A stretch of DNA of 64,000 bases, taken from positions 1,441,001-1,505,000 of the forward strand of contig OY288189.1 in assembly GCA_958439205.1 (NCBI GenBank), written 5' to 3'. Each line of letters begins with the position of its first letter. Within the stretch, counting starts at the first letter, position 1. The notes under the pieces were generated by a model. The model worked only from the letters and a program-made list of their open reading frames with translations, ran no database searches and was not told where the DNA came from. The stretch is from an uncultured Allorhizobium sp. GTDB taxonomy: Bacteria > Pseudomonadota > Alphaproteobacteria > Rhizobiales > Rhizobiaceae. Both the position numbers and the translations under genes were made by a program. Shown here piece by piece: positions 24,723-32,749 of the stretch.

Positions 24723-26135
24723 TCAGCTGTGCACGAGTTGCAGGGTGGCGATGGCATCTGCTTTCTCGATGACGACTTCGCAGACGACCTCGACCAGCTG
24801 CATCTCGCTTTCGGGACCGCAGTAGATGGCTGCCGTTTCGCCCGCCGGGACCTCGAAATTGTCACCGATCCGAAGCGGCCGGGTGACGGCTCCGGTCTTC
24901 AGGAGGCCGGCCCCGGAGGTGACCGTCACCATGCGATGGGACGCCGTGTCCTCGGCAATCGGCAGCATGGTGCCGGGTCGGAGCGTCATCATCCGCAGTT
25001 CGTAACCCGGGCCGCTCTGGACGCGGCGCACCTCGCCCCAGGCCATCTGGTTGCGCATGTGCTGGGCGAGTTCGCGGCGCTTGATGCTCTCCAGCTTCTT
25101 GACGATCTGCTTGACCTGCTGGGCCTGGTCGCGCGTGGTGATCAGCAGCGCATCGTCCGTGTCGACGACGACCACGTCATCCATGCCGACGACGGCGATC
25201 AGCTTGCCGGAGGCGCGGACATAGGAGTTGCGGGTGTCGATGCTGATGACGTCGCCGCTCAGGACGTTGCCGTCCTCGTCTTTCTCGGCGATGTGGTGCA
25301 GGGCGTTCCATGCGCCGACATCACTCCAGGCGACGAGGAGGGGGGCAATGACCGTGCGTGGCGAGTGTTCGAAGACGATGGATTCGGTCGGCAGATTGGC
25401 CGCCGGCTGCAGGGCTTCGGCATTCAGGTAGAAGGCGTGCTCGGTTTCGAAACCGTGGTCGAGGGCCTTGGTGACCGCGTCGTAGGTCTTCGGGTCCAGC
25501 CGCTTGAATTCCGCGATCAGGACATCGGCGCGGAAGAGGCTAAGGCCGGATGCCCAGTATGCGCCACCGGCCTCGATCAGGGCCGTTGCCACTTCGACGG
25601 GCGGCTTTTCGATGAAGCTCGAGACCTTGCGGGCGCAGGTCAGGCCATCGAGAGCGCCACCGTCGACGATATAGCCATAGCCGGTCTCGGGATATTCCGG
25701 CGGAACGCCGAAGAGTACGATGTGGCCCTGTTCAGCCGCCTTGCGTGCTGCCAGCACATTGGCGGGAAGATCGCCCTTCACGACATGGTCGGAGGGGATG
25801 ACGCAGATGAGCGAGGCCGGATCGGTCTTCGCCAGCGTCAGCGCAGCGGCCAGCACGGCCGGGCCGGTGTTTCTGGAGATCGGCTCTGCCAGAACCCGCG
25901 CCGGGCACTTGATGTCGCTCAGCTGATGAAGCACGGTTGCGACATGGGCGCTGCTGACGGCGACGATCGGATCGGCGAAGCCCGGAGCGCGATGGCGCTC
26001 CACCGTGGCGTGGAAGAAGGTGGTCTCCGAGCTGCCGTCGATGCGCTGGAACTGCTTGGGATGTTCCGTGCGCGACAGTGGCCAAAGCCGGGTGCCGATG
26101 CCTCCGCAGAGGATGAGGGGGTGGACGTCTTGCAT
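24723..26135 (-). CDS. algA: Mannose-1-phosphate guanylyltransferase (AlgA-like), isomerase domain degenerate
   Basis: Makes GDP-mannose from mannose-1-phosphate and GTP. 470 residues: an intact nucleotidyltransferase domain (LCGGIGTRLWPLSR 9-22, FIEKP 174-178) and a C-terminal cupin that in AlgA/ManC is the phosphomannose isomerase. The isomerase zinc motif QMHHHRAEHW is replaced by about AEDTASHRM (394-402), so the metal ligands are missing and isomerase activity is unlikely. Mannose-6-phosphate would then have to come from another enzyme. Start at 26135 has AGGAG 7 bp upstream. In Pseudomonas this gene is last in the operon; here it follows alg44. Confidence 0.88.
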   Translation of the reverse strand: MQDVHPLILCGGIGTRLWPLSRTEHPKQFQRIDGSSETTFFHATVERHRAPGFADPIVAVSSAHVATVLHQLSDIKCPARVLAEPISRNTGPAVLAAALTLAKTDPASLICVIPSDHVVKGDLPANVLAARKAAEQGHIVLFGVPPEYPETGYGYIVDGGALDGLTCARKVSSFIEKPPVEVATALIEAGGAYWASGLSLFRADVLIAEFKRLDPKTYDAVTKALDHGFETEHAFYLNAEALQPAANLPTESIVFEHSPRTVIAPLLVAWSDVGAWNALHHIAEKDEDGNVLSGDVISIDTRNSYVRASGKLIAVVGMDDVVVVDTDDALLITTRDQAQQVKQIVKKLESIKRRELAQHMRNQMAWGEVRRVQSGPGYELRMMTLRPGTMLPIAEDTASHRMVTVTSGAGLLKTGAVTRPLRIGDNFEVPAGETAAIYCGPESEMQLVEVVCEVVIEKADAIATLQLVHS

Positions 26136-26188
26136 GGCTGCTCCTGTGAATCCATTGGAGTGATTACGCGGGATAAACTGCCTGGACT

Positions 26189-27310
26189 TCAGGTTGCGGC
26201 GCCCTCCCTGAACCACTCGCCAAGCTTCTGGCGCAGGGCGAAGATGCGTTGGCTGATGATGCGGACGGAGACGGGGGAGCCGGTCGCCTCGCTCTCCAGT
26301 TCTGTGGTCGGCTCGATCAAGGCGCGCATTTCTCCCTCGTTGCCGATCGCCGTTAGTGCTTCCGCATCACGCGACAGGCTGCCGAAAACGACCTTGCCGT
26401 CGGAGAAGCGGAGTTCGGCGATGTCGCCGGAGACGAGCTGCTTGGCCTGTTCGGCCGAGACGACGGCCTGCACGACCGGTGTCGCGGTCTCGTCGACCAC
26501 TTCGACGATCGGGTCGCCGGCCATCAGGGTCGAGCCTTCGCCGGCGCGGGTCGGCAGGATCCGGCAGTCGCAGGGCATGTTGACGCTGAGCGTCGTGCCG
26601 GACACGGATTGCAGGGTGTAGAGGACCTCGCCGCGGGTGGCGCCGAGATCGAGGTAGGAGATCTGGCCGCTGGCAATGGCCCGCAGCGGTTGGCCGCCAG
26701 CGGAGAGCACGGCGAGCTGCTTCACCTCTTTCGAGAATACGCGCTCATAGACGAGATTGGCAGCGATGCCGGCAAGGGCGAGGCTGGCGGCCACGGTGGC
26801 AGCGGTCTTCAGGCTGCGCCCGACCATGTTGCCGATACCCGCCTGAGTTCCGGGCTTCTTGCCGCCTGAGACGGCTGCCCGTTCCCGCAGGCTGATGATG
26901 CCGTCGACGGAGGTGATGTCACCGGCGATATAGCTGTTCAGAAGATAGCGCAGCGTCGGCAGGTGCTCGCCCGTCGGCTCGAGGAAGTCGAGCCGCACTT
27001 CACCGGTCTCGGCATGGGTCCGGCTGATGCGAACATTGACCTGCAGCGAAATCGTGTAGCCGTCGAAATCGAAACGCAGGACCGCGATGCGCTCCTTGGC
27101 TTCGAGCTCGGGGCCTGCAAGTCCCGACACGGAGGCCGAGACCAGGGACAGACTGCGGCCACTGAACTGGCGGCCGTCGATGACGGCGATGAAGGGGATA
27201 TTGGTCTTCGGATGCTCCGTGCCCGTGTCGAGCAGCATCGGGAAGCTTTCGGCCTGTCCGGTGTAGCCCTGGGAAGCGGTGTCGCGTGCGGCCTTCGTTT
27301 CGATATCCAT
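26189..27310 (-). CDS. alg44: Alg44-like polymerase co-subunit with degenerate PilZ domain
   Basis: Inner-membrane partner of the glycosyltransferase Alg8. 373 residues: an N-terminal PilZ-like domain (about 36-130), one membrane helix (about 165-187) and a periplasmic HlyD-like region (about 200-340). In Pseudomonas, c-di-GMP binding by the PilZ arginines (RxxxR) and a DxSxxG motif switches polymerisation on. Here the aligned segment is TEHPKTNIP (31-39), with Thr and Lys in place of the arginines, and SASVSG (58-63) in place of DxSxxG. Response to c-di-GMP is doubtful. Start at 27310 is preceded by GAAGGA. It follows alg8 by 19 bp. Confidence 0.85.
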   Translation of the reverse strand: MDIETKAARDTASQGYTGQAESFPMLLDTGTEHPKTNIPFIAVIDGRQFSGRSLSLVSASVSGLAGPELEAKERIAVLRFDFDGYTISLQVNVRISRTHAETGEVRLDFLEPTGEHLPTLRYLLNSYIAGDITSVDGIISLRERAAVSGGKKPGTQAGIGNMVGRSLKTAATVAASLALAGIAANLVYERVFSKEVKQLAVLSAGGQPLRAIASGQISYLDLGATRGEVLYTLQSVSGTTLSVNMPCDCRILPTRAGEGSTLMAGDPIVEVVDETATPVVQAVVSAEQAKQLVSGDIAELRFSDGKVVFGSLSRDAEALTAIGNEGEMRALIEPTTELESEATGSPVSVRIISQRIFALRQKLGEWFREGAAT

Positions 27311-27329
27311 GGTTACGGTCCTTCGGGAG

Positions 27330-28805
27330 TTAGATAATGTTGCCGACATAGGCCACGCCGAGGATGAGCCATCCAAGCGCGAGGCAGTGCATGTAGGTGG
27401 AGCTCATGGCCCGCCAGCGCTGGCCGAGCGGGATCGCCCGGGCCGATCCGGAGCCCGACTGGCGGGTCCATCTCTGGCGGTCGAGGCGGAAGAGAATGAA
27501 GCTTTTGACGACCGCGCCGCCGACCTGGCTGAAATACAGGAGGAAGGGATAGGTGATCGGGAAGCTCTGGCCCCTGAAGGTCATAATGACCGTGCAGAAC
27601 ATGTAGCGGGTGAACATGACCCAGGCGATGTAGATCGGCAGGATCCAGGGGCTGACAAAGAAGGCGGCCAGGAGGATGCTGGCTGGGCCGGCCAAAGTCG
27701 TCCAGATCGACAGCGCCTGGTCGAGGATCGACCACCAGGTAAAGTAGCCGATGCGGGAGGCGGGGAGCGCCAGTGCCCGGGCGTTGGTGCGCAGCATGTT
27801 GCCGAACCAGCGGGTCATCAGCGTGGTGGCGGATTCGAAGAAACCGTCCTTGGGCTGCGTTTCGATCGACAGCGTGCAGAGATCCGGCAGGTAGAGCATC
27901 TTGTAGCCGCGCTGCAGCAGCCAGTACCAGGTGGACTTGTCGTCGCCGGTCAGGAAGTGGACGCGACCGAGGCGCCAATGGTCGATGAAGTCGTTGCGGA
28001 CGAGATCGACGAAGCCGGGATCGGTTGCGAGGCTTGCCCGGAAGATCGACATGCGGCCGGTCAGCGTGAGTACGCGTCCGCCCAGCGACATAGACGACAT
28101 CATGACGTGACGCTGCGAGAAGCGGAGGTCGAACCAGTCGCGGAACAGGCGGCCACCCTGGGTGTCGCTCAGTTCGTCTGTCGTCACCGCGCCGATGGTC
28201 GAATCGGTGAAAAAGGGAATGCTGCGGTCAACGACGTCATGGGGCACGCAGCTGTCGCCGTCGACGAAGATGACGATATCGTTGCGGCCGGGATTGAGCC
28301 TGGCGATCGAGCGCAGCGAGGTGGCGAGCGCGTCACGTTTGCCGGTGCCCTCGATCTTGTCGATCTTCAGGCCGACGGTCGCTTCGCGGCCCGGATGGTT
28401 GAGGGCAACCGATGCCATGACCCGACGGATGAGGCGTGCATCGGCCTCGTCGACGATGGAGGCGACAATCGTCGCGCCGCCGGTCGCCCGGAAGGCGGCC
28501 TCGAAGATCGAGCGATAGACGCGGGTCGAGATCTCCGGGGCGATCTTGTAGGTGGTGACCAGGAAATAGGCGTGGTCCTTCAGACCCCGGGCTGTATAGG
28601 CCTCGGCGGCCTGACGGCGCCGCCGAGGATAGGCGAAGTTGAGGAAATAGGCGGCCCGCGCCAGGTTGATCCCGGCCCAGGCATAACGCCAGGCGCCAAT
28701 CAGACCGACGGTGATCAGGGTGCCGGAGACCGCCGAGACGGTCGGGTGTGGCACGCTGAGCGCCAGGATCGTCATAGAAAGGATGTAGATGACGTGGGCC
28801 AGCAT
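27330..28805 (-). CDS. alg8: Mannuronan synthase glycosyltransferase Alg8
   Basis: Family 2 processive glycosyltransferase that polymerises GDP-mannuronate at the inner membrane. 491 residues: two N-terminal membrane helices, a cytosolic GT-A domain with IVFVDGDS (DxD-type), GDDKSTWYWLLQRGYKM (acceptor Asp region) and MTRWFGNMLRTN (QxxRW-like), then several C-terminal helices. Motifs look complete. ATG at 28805 has AAGGAG 6 bp upstream; an in-frame TTG at 28826 would overlap algD and lacks a ribosome site. Confidence 0.94.
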   Translation of the reverse strand: MLAHVIYILSMTILALSVPHPTVSAVSGTLITVGLIGAWRYAWAGINLARAAYFLNFAYPRRRRQAAEAYTARGLKDHAYFLVTTYKIAPEISTRVYRSIFEAAFRATGGATIVASIVDEADARLIRRVMASVALNHPGREATVGLKIDKIEGTGKRDALATSLRSIARLNPGRNDIVIFVDGDSCVPHDVVDRSIPFFTDSTIGAVTTDELSDTQGGRLFRDWFDLRFSQRHVMMSSMSLGGRVLTLTGRMSIFRASLATDPGFVDLVRNDFIDHWRLGRVHFLTGDDKSTWYWLLQRGYKMLYLPDLCTLSIETQPKDGFFESATTLMTRWFGNMLRTNARALALPASRIGYFTWWSILDQALSIWTTLAGPASILLAAFFVSPWILPIYIAWVMFTRYMFCTVIMTFRGQSFPITYPFLLYFSQVGGAVVKSFILFRLDRQRWTRQSGSGSARAIPLGQRWRAMSSTYMHCLALGWLILGVAYVGNII

Positions 28806-28816
28806 CTTTCCGCTCC

Positions 28817-30136
28817 TTACCAGCAAATGCCCTGGTAGGTGCCGGACGAGCGAATGTCCGGCCGAATGCGCAGAAGATCGACCATCGGGATCTTGTCGCT
28901 CGACTGATCGAGAACCGGCATGGCTTCGGCATAGTGGTTGCCGACCAGGATGACATCCGAGGTGTCGATCAGATCGTCGAGTTGGCCGACGAGCCGGTTC
29001 TTCAGGTCGATCGAGGTGTCATTGCCGCGACCGGCGCCGCTCATGCCTTCCGCATAGGCCTGCTGGACGAAGGGGTCGTAGATCTTCAGGTCGTAACCCT
29101 TGGCGATCAGGCGCGAGGCAAGGCTTGCGAGCGGGCTTTCGCGCAGGTCGTCGGTGCCAGTCTTGAAGCTGATGCCGACCATGCCGATAGTCTGGCCACC
29201 CATCTGGGAGACCATGGTTTCGGCGCGGTCGATCTGGGCTTCGTTGGCTTCGAGCACCGCATCGAGCAGGGAGCTCTGGACATGGGCCTCCTTCGCGAGA
29301 TGGCGAAGGGCGCGTACATCCTTGGGCAGGCAGGAGCCGCCGAAGGCAAAGCCCGGGCGCATGAAGTAGGGCGAGATGTTGACCTTGAGATCCGAGCACA
29401 GGATCTTCATCACCTGCTGACCATCGACGCCGCAGGCCTTCGCGATGTTGCCGATCTCGTTGGCGAAGGTGACCTTGACGGCACGCCAGGAGTTGCTGGT
29501 GTACTTGATCATCTCAGCCGTCGCGAGGGGTACGGAGTGGCAGACGCAGGGCAGGCCGGCGTTGATTTCGTGCAGGATCTTGTCGGTGGTTTCGTCGATC
29601 GCGCCGAAGACGATCAGGCCCGGATCGTAATAGTCCTCGATTGCCGTGCTTTCGCGCAGGAATTCGGGGTAGTAGCCGACGCCGAAGTCCTGGCCGGCGA
29701 TCAGGCCGGAGGCGGCTTCCAGTGCCGGGATGCAGACCTTGTCCATGGTGCCCGGCACGATGGTCGAGCGGACGACGACGGAGTGGAATGCCTTCTTGCG
29801 GGCAATGGCCTCGGCGATCGCCTCGCAGGCCTTCACGACATAGGTGAGGCCAACGGAGCCATCCGGTGCGCTCGGCGTGCCGACGCAGACGAAGGAGAGG
29901 TCGGTTGCGGCAATCGCCTCATCGATATCAAGCGTCGCCCGCAGGCTGCCATTGGCCACCGTCATCTCGATCAGCGGCTCGAGGCCCTTCTCGACGATCG
30001 GTGTCTTGCCTCGGTTGATCGTATCGACCTTGGCGGGGTCGATATCGACGGCCACCACTTCGTGTCCGTCCTTTGCGAGGCATGCCGCAGCAACTACGCC
30101 GACATAACCAATTCCAAATACGCTGATCCTAGCCAT
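28817..30136 (-). CDS. algD: GDP-mannose 6-dehydrogenase
   Basis: Oxidises GDP-mannose to GDP-mannuronate, the committed step for the polymer. 439 residues: Rossmann NAD motif FGIGYVG (7-13), VRSTIVPGT, PEFLRESTAI, MIKYTSNSWRAVKVTFANEIGN and the catalytic cysteine GGSCLPKDV (Cys269). The C-terminal GICW matches Pseudomonas AlgD, which separates it from UDP-glucose dehydrogenases. It is the first gene of the 12-gene operon. A perfect 7-3-7 inverted repeat preceded by a half-site lies 120-140 bp upstream. Confidence 0.96.
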   Translation of the reverse strand: MARISVFGIGYVGVVAAACLAKDGHEVVAVDIDPAKVDTINRGKTPIVEKGLEPLIEMTVANGSLRATLDIDEAIAATDLSFVCVGTPSAPDGSVGLTYVVKACEAIAEAIARKKAFHSVVVRSTIVPGTMDKVCIPALEAASGLIAGQDFGVGYYPEFLRESTAIEDYYDPGLIVFGAIDETTDKILHEINAGLPCVCHSVPLATAEMIKYTSNSWRAVKVTFANEIGNIAKACGVDGQQVMKILCSDLKVNISPYFMRPGFAFGGSCLPKDVRALRHLAKEAHVQSSLLDAVLEANEAQIDRAETMVSQMGGQTIGMVGISFKTGTDDLRESPLASLASRLIAKGYDLKIYDPFVQQAYAEGMSGAGRGNDTSIDLKNRLVGQLDDLIDTSDVILVGNHYAEAMPVLDQSSDKIPMVDLLRIRPDIRSSGTYQGICW

Positions 30137-30238
30137 TTGCTGCCCTCTACCTGGCGGCGCGACCCGCTTAGGGCCAGCCGTTCGTTAACATCTGTTAATC
30201 TCGGCTGTAGGATTGGCAGCATTGTCCGTACGATCAAA

Positions 30239-30275
30239 GTCAGGAAAATACGATAGGTGTCAGGAAAATCCTGAC
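30239..30275. promoter_or_regulatory. Candidate operator upstream of algD: phased repeat plus palindrome
   Basis: GTCAGGAAAAT occurs at 30239-30249 and again at 30259-30269, exactly 20 bp apart. The second copy is part of a perfect inverted repeat GTCAGGA-AAA-TCCTGAC (30259-30275). Two-turn phasing and symmetry suggest a dimeric regulator binding next to a half-site. It lies 103-139 bp upstream of the algD ATG, beyond the neighbouring luxR-type gene's terminator. Confidence 0.55.
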
Positions 30276-30324
30276 CAATGGCAAGTTTATTTCAGAATAT
30301 GTTCATAAATTTTGTGAACGCACG

Positions 30325-30353
30325 AAAAAAGCCGCAATCCATAGGATGCGGCC
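30325..30353 (-). terminator. Rho-independent terminator of the LuxR-type gene
   Basis: On the minus strand GCCGCA-loop-TGCGGC (with extra TCC/GGA pairing inside) is followed directly by TTTTTT. It lies 25 bp past the stop of the response-regulator gene and would separate it from the algD operon. Confidence 0.8.
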
Positions 30354-30377
30354 TTCGGAAGTTATATTGTACTATGT

Positions 30378-31022
30378 CTAGTGTTGCAGCCATCCTACGC
30401 TTATTGCGTAGTTGACTATATCTGAGCGTGTCCTTAGGTCGAGCTTTTTAATTGCTCTATACTTGTATGTCTCGACTGTCTTTGCGCTGAGCTGTATGTC
30501 GGCTGCGATTTCCTTCATCGCCTTTCCGAGGGCGACGTGACGAAGGACAAATTCCTCCTTCGTCGACAGTTTTCGCTGGTCCAGCTCGCAGGATTGCAGT
30601 GAACGGTCTGACAGGGCCAGCACCGTCTCATCGATGACGACGTCGCCGGCATGAACGCTCTTGATGGCGCGCAAGAGGCGCGGGCTCGCCACCGTCTTCG
30701 TCACCACGCCGCTATAGCCGCGATTGATGTAAGTCTCGCCCGACAGGGTTTCCCGCGCATCGCAATAGGCGATCAGTTTTGCTCCGGCACGAAGGTCCTG
30801 CAGTGGCAGCCCGCATTCCGCAAGCGTCCGATCCAGGAAGTTCGGATCTGCCACGATCACGTCTGGCTCAAGCCGTTTCACTGCTTCGCACAACTCCTGA
30901 TCGCGTTGCGCCAGGATGATCGCATGCAGTTGACGGGTTGAGTTGATCAGGAAGTTCAGCCCGTCCACCAGGACGGGATTATCGTCGAGAACAAGCACCC
31001 TGATCTTGCTAGTGTAATCCAT
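30378..31022 (-). CDS. LuxR/NarL-type response regulator
   Basis: 214 residues: an N-terminal receiver domain (RVLVLDDNPVLVDGL with the acidic pair near residue 13; DVIVADPNF with the likely phospho-acceptor Asp near 56; TKTVAS containing the conserved Lys near 110) and a C-terminal LuxR helix-turn-helix (LSTKEEFVLRHVALGKAMKEIA, SAKTVETYKYRAIKKL). Start at 31022 has TGGAG upstream; longer frames lack a ribosome site. No sensor kinase is adjacent. Its position directly upstream of the alginate-like operon makes it a candidate regulator of algD, but a strong terminator separates the two transcripts. Confidence 0.88.
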   Translation of the reverse strand: MDYTSKIRVLVLDDNPVLVDGLNFLINSTRQLHAIILAQRDQELCEAVKRLEPDVIVADPNFLDRTLAECGLPLQDLRAGAKLIAYCDARETLSGETYINRGYSGVVTKTVASPRLLRAIKSVHAGDVVIDETVLALSDRSLQSCELDQRKLSTKEEFVLRHVALGKAMKEIAADIQLSAKTVETYKYRAIKKLDLRTRSDIVNYAISVGWLQH

Positions 31023-31661
31023 TGCAGCTCCAATCTTTCGACAACGCCACAAAACTCCTCTCCGGTCACAACCGGTTGAACAAGTTTCATTCACCGAGCC
31101 AGCACCCGAATGGTCCGGGAGAACGGGCAAGGTGTCAAGATGTTGCAGTGCCGCGAAAATTCTAGACAAATTGTTGGCCTACAAAATCAAGGTTTAGAGG
31201 CGTCCATCACTTTCCCAAAAAATTATCGTTTTTTAACAGTGGTATAAGTCCATTTACTGGTGGGAATCCGATGGTTGCGATTGGTACCGTTGCAATTTTT
31301 CGATGCGAAAAACTGTCCGTTTTTGGGTCACCAAGGATCCTTTCGATAGCCGCTTTATAAGGAATGACCGATGAGAATTTCGCTGTGGGATGAGCCGCGA
31401 CCCTCGCCAAATCAGGCGGGATTGTGGCGACGCAGGCCGCTCGCCTGCGATCTATCGTCATCCCCGAAATGATATTCTCTGTCGTCCCCGTCACGATACC
31501 TGACGGAATCGTGATTTGGCGGAGGCTAAAGAAGCTATCGGGCGAAAATGCAGCAGCGACATGATTGTCGCAAAAGGACAAACAGCGAAGGGGCCAGACT
31601 GTGTCTCAACAGTCGGCCCCCGAGCGGTGGATTGCTTCTAATGGTTGTATTCTCTGGTGGC
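31023..31661. other. Intergenic region with no confident gene
   Basis: About 640 bp of lower-GC sequence between the response regulator and the parA-like gene. A 124-codon minus-strand frame (31207-31581) is open but begins at TTG without a clear ribosome site and has no recognisable domain, so it is not called. A hairpin at 31590-31620 probably ends the parA-like transcript; the rest probably holds the promoter of the response-regulator gene. Confidence 0.5.
31590..31620 (-). terminator. Hairpin downstream of parA-like gene
   Basis: GGGGCC-A-GACTG (31590-31601) pairs with CAGTC-GGCCCC (31610-31620), an 11-bp stem with one bulge. On the minus strand it is followed by a mixed CGCTGTTTGTCCTTTT, so the T-tract is imperfect. 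It begins 42 bp past the parA-like stop. Confidence 0.6.
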
Positions 31662-32387
31662 TTAGGCCGCGGTCTCCAGGGCCTGGAAGTCTCGCTGCGA
31701 GCCATAAGCCGGCGGTTGAGTGGCGCTGGTGCTGGCCAGCCTCAGAACTTCGTCGGCAAAGGCTTGCGCATTCATGACCGCCTTCTCTCCCCCTGTGGAC
31801 AGAGCGCCATCGAGTTTGCGAAGCGGGCGATGTATGTCGAACATCTCGCGAAATGCCGCGCGTTCCGCGATCGGCGTTTCCAGTACATTGATCTGCTGCT
31901 CCGACAACAGTCGCTTCACGGCCTGCATCGAGCGGGTGGTGATCGCCGGGTTGACGCGGGAGAGGACGACGGAGTGGGGGATGCGGATGCCGGCCTTGCG
32001 GTCGAGATAGCGCAGAAGATCAAGAACCTGCGCGCCGCCCTGTGCGTCCATGCTTGAGCCCTGGATCGGCACGAGGACATGATCCGACAGTCCGACTGCG
32101 GACGCGAGAAGCGGGGATTGGATCCCCGGAAGATCGACGATGACAAAATCCCACTGGCTGCGCCGCTCATGCACGATCTTCTGGATCGTCGGGGCGGAGA
32201 CATAGGTCTCGACCGACAGCCTCGGCATCAATGCTGCACCTTCGTACCACTTGGAGAACCAGCGCTGAGGGTCGGCGTCGATCACGCAGACGCGGTAGTT
32301 GCGATGGAGAAGTTCGGTGGTCAGGAGGAGGGCCGCAGTTGTTTTGCCTGCGCCACCCTTCGTATTCGCAAAGGTGATCACTGCCAT
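31662..32387 (-). CDS. ParA-family ATPase
   Basis: 241 residues of the ParA/MinD P-loop family. Deviant Walker A KGGAGKTT (10-17) at the very N-terminus, IDADPQ (Walker A' region) and FVIVDLPG (Walker B). No N-terminal DNA-binding domain and no ParB gene nearby, so plasmid or chromosome partition is unlikely. Solo ParA-like proteins position polar machines and cellulose (BcsQ-type) complexes; location near the alginate-like operon makes placement of that machine a reasonable guess. Start at 32387 with CAGGA 8 bp upstream; an earlier in-frame ATG (32429) is less well placed. Confidence 0.85.
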   Translation of the reverse strand: MAVITFANTKGGAGKTTAALLLTTELLHRNYRVCVIDADPQRWFSKWYEGAALMPRLSVETYVSAPTIQKIVHERRSQWDFVIVDLPGIQSPLLASAVGLSDHVLVPIQGSSMDAQGGAQVLDLLRYLDRKAGIRIPHSVVLSRVNPAITTRSMQAVKRLLSEQQINVLETPIAERAAFREMFDIHRPLRKLDGALSTGGEKAVMNAQAFADEVLRLASTSATQPPAYGSQRDFQALETAA

Positions 32388-32655
32388 CTGGTATTCCTGT
32401 TTCGTGAAGCGGGAGCCGGAATCGCTCATGCGGAGGCACAGGACATCGTGCATCTGGAAATATAAAGAAAACTGGTTAACAGAAAATTACGAGATTTAGG
32501 GAGGCTGCGGCTTTTGCCCGTGTTTCCAAGCGTTTTGTCGATAAGGCGGATTCTATACTCGGCCTGTGCGGTCGTTCCATGTTAACCTTTGCCTCGACCC
32601 GGCGTTTGGAAGGTGACGCGAAAAATAGAAAATACTTATGCTGCAGCGCACAACA

Positions 32656-32661
32656 TATAAT
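32656..32661 (+). promoter_or_regulatory. Candidate -10 element of the ytfQ operon
   Basis: TATAAT in an AT-rich stretch of the 362-bp gap between the divergent parA-like gene and ytfQ. No good TTGACA lies 16-18 bp upstream, so activation by a regulator would be expected if this promoter is real. The rest of the gap holds a hairpin (32712-32731) and no convincing ORF. Confidence 0.45.
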
Positions 32662-32711
32662 AGTACTTTTGGTCTTTACAGGTTGTGTCGCTTTGCCTAT
32701 GCATAATGACA

Positions 32712-32731
32712 GACACCGTGGAGGCGGTGTC
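32712..32731 (+). promoter_or_regulatory. Leader hairpin upstream of ytfQ ribosome site
   Basis: GACACCG-TGGAGG-CGGTGTC forms a perfect 7-bp stem with a 6-nt loop, followed by TTTTC and then the GGGAGG ribosome site of ytfQ. It could protect the 5' end, act as an attenuator, or present TGGAGG in the loop as a decoy ribosome site. Confidence 0.5.
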
Positions 32732-32749
32732 TTTTCAAGGGAGGACATC

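Noticed and set aside
24729..26621. 630-codon plus-strand frame opposite algA and alg44
   Set aside because: Antisense shadow of recognised genes; no domain recognisable in its translation.
27279..28838. 519-codon plus-strand frame opposite alg8
   Set aside because: Antisense to Alg8 with low-complexity Asp/Gly/Arg-rich translation.
31207..31581. 124-codon minus-strand open frame between the response regulator and the parA-like gene
   Set aside because: TTG start without a good ribosome site, no recognisable domain or signal peptide, lower GC than the surrounding genes.
31662..32387. Plasmid partition or replication locus
   Set aside because: The ParA-like ATPase has no ParB, no replication initiator and no centromere-like repeats beside it.
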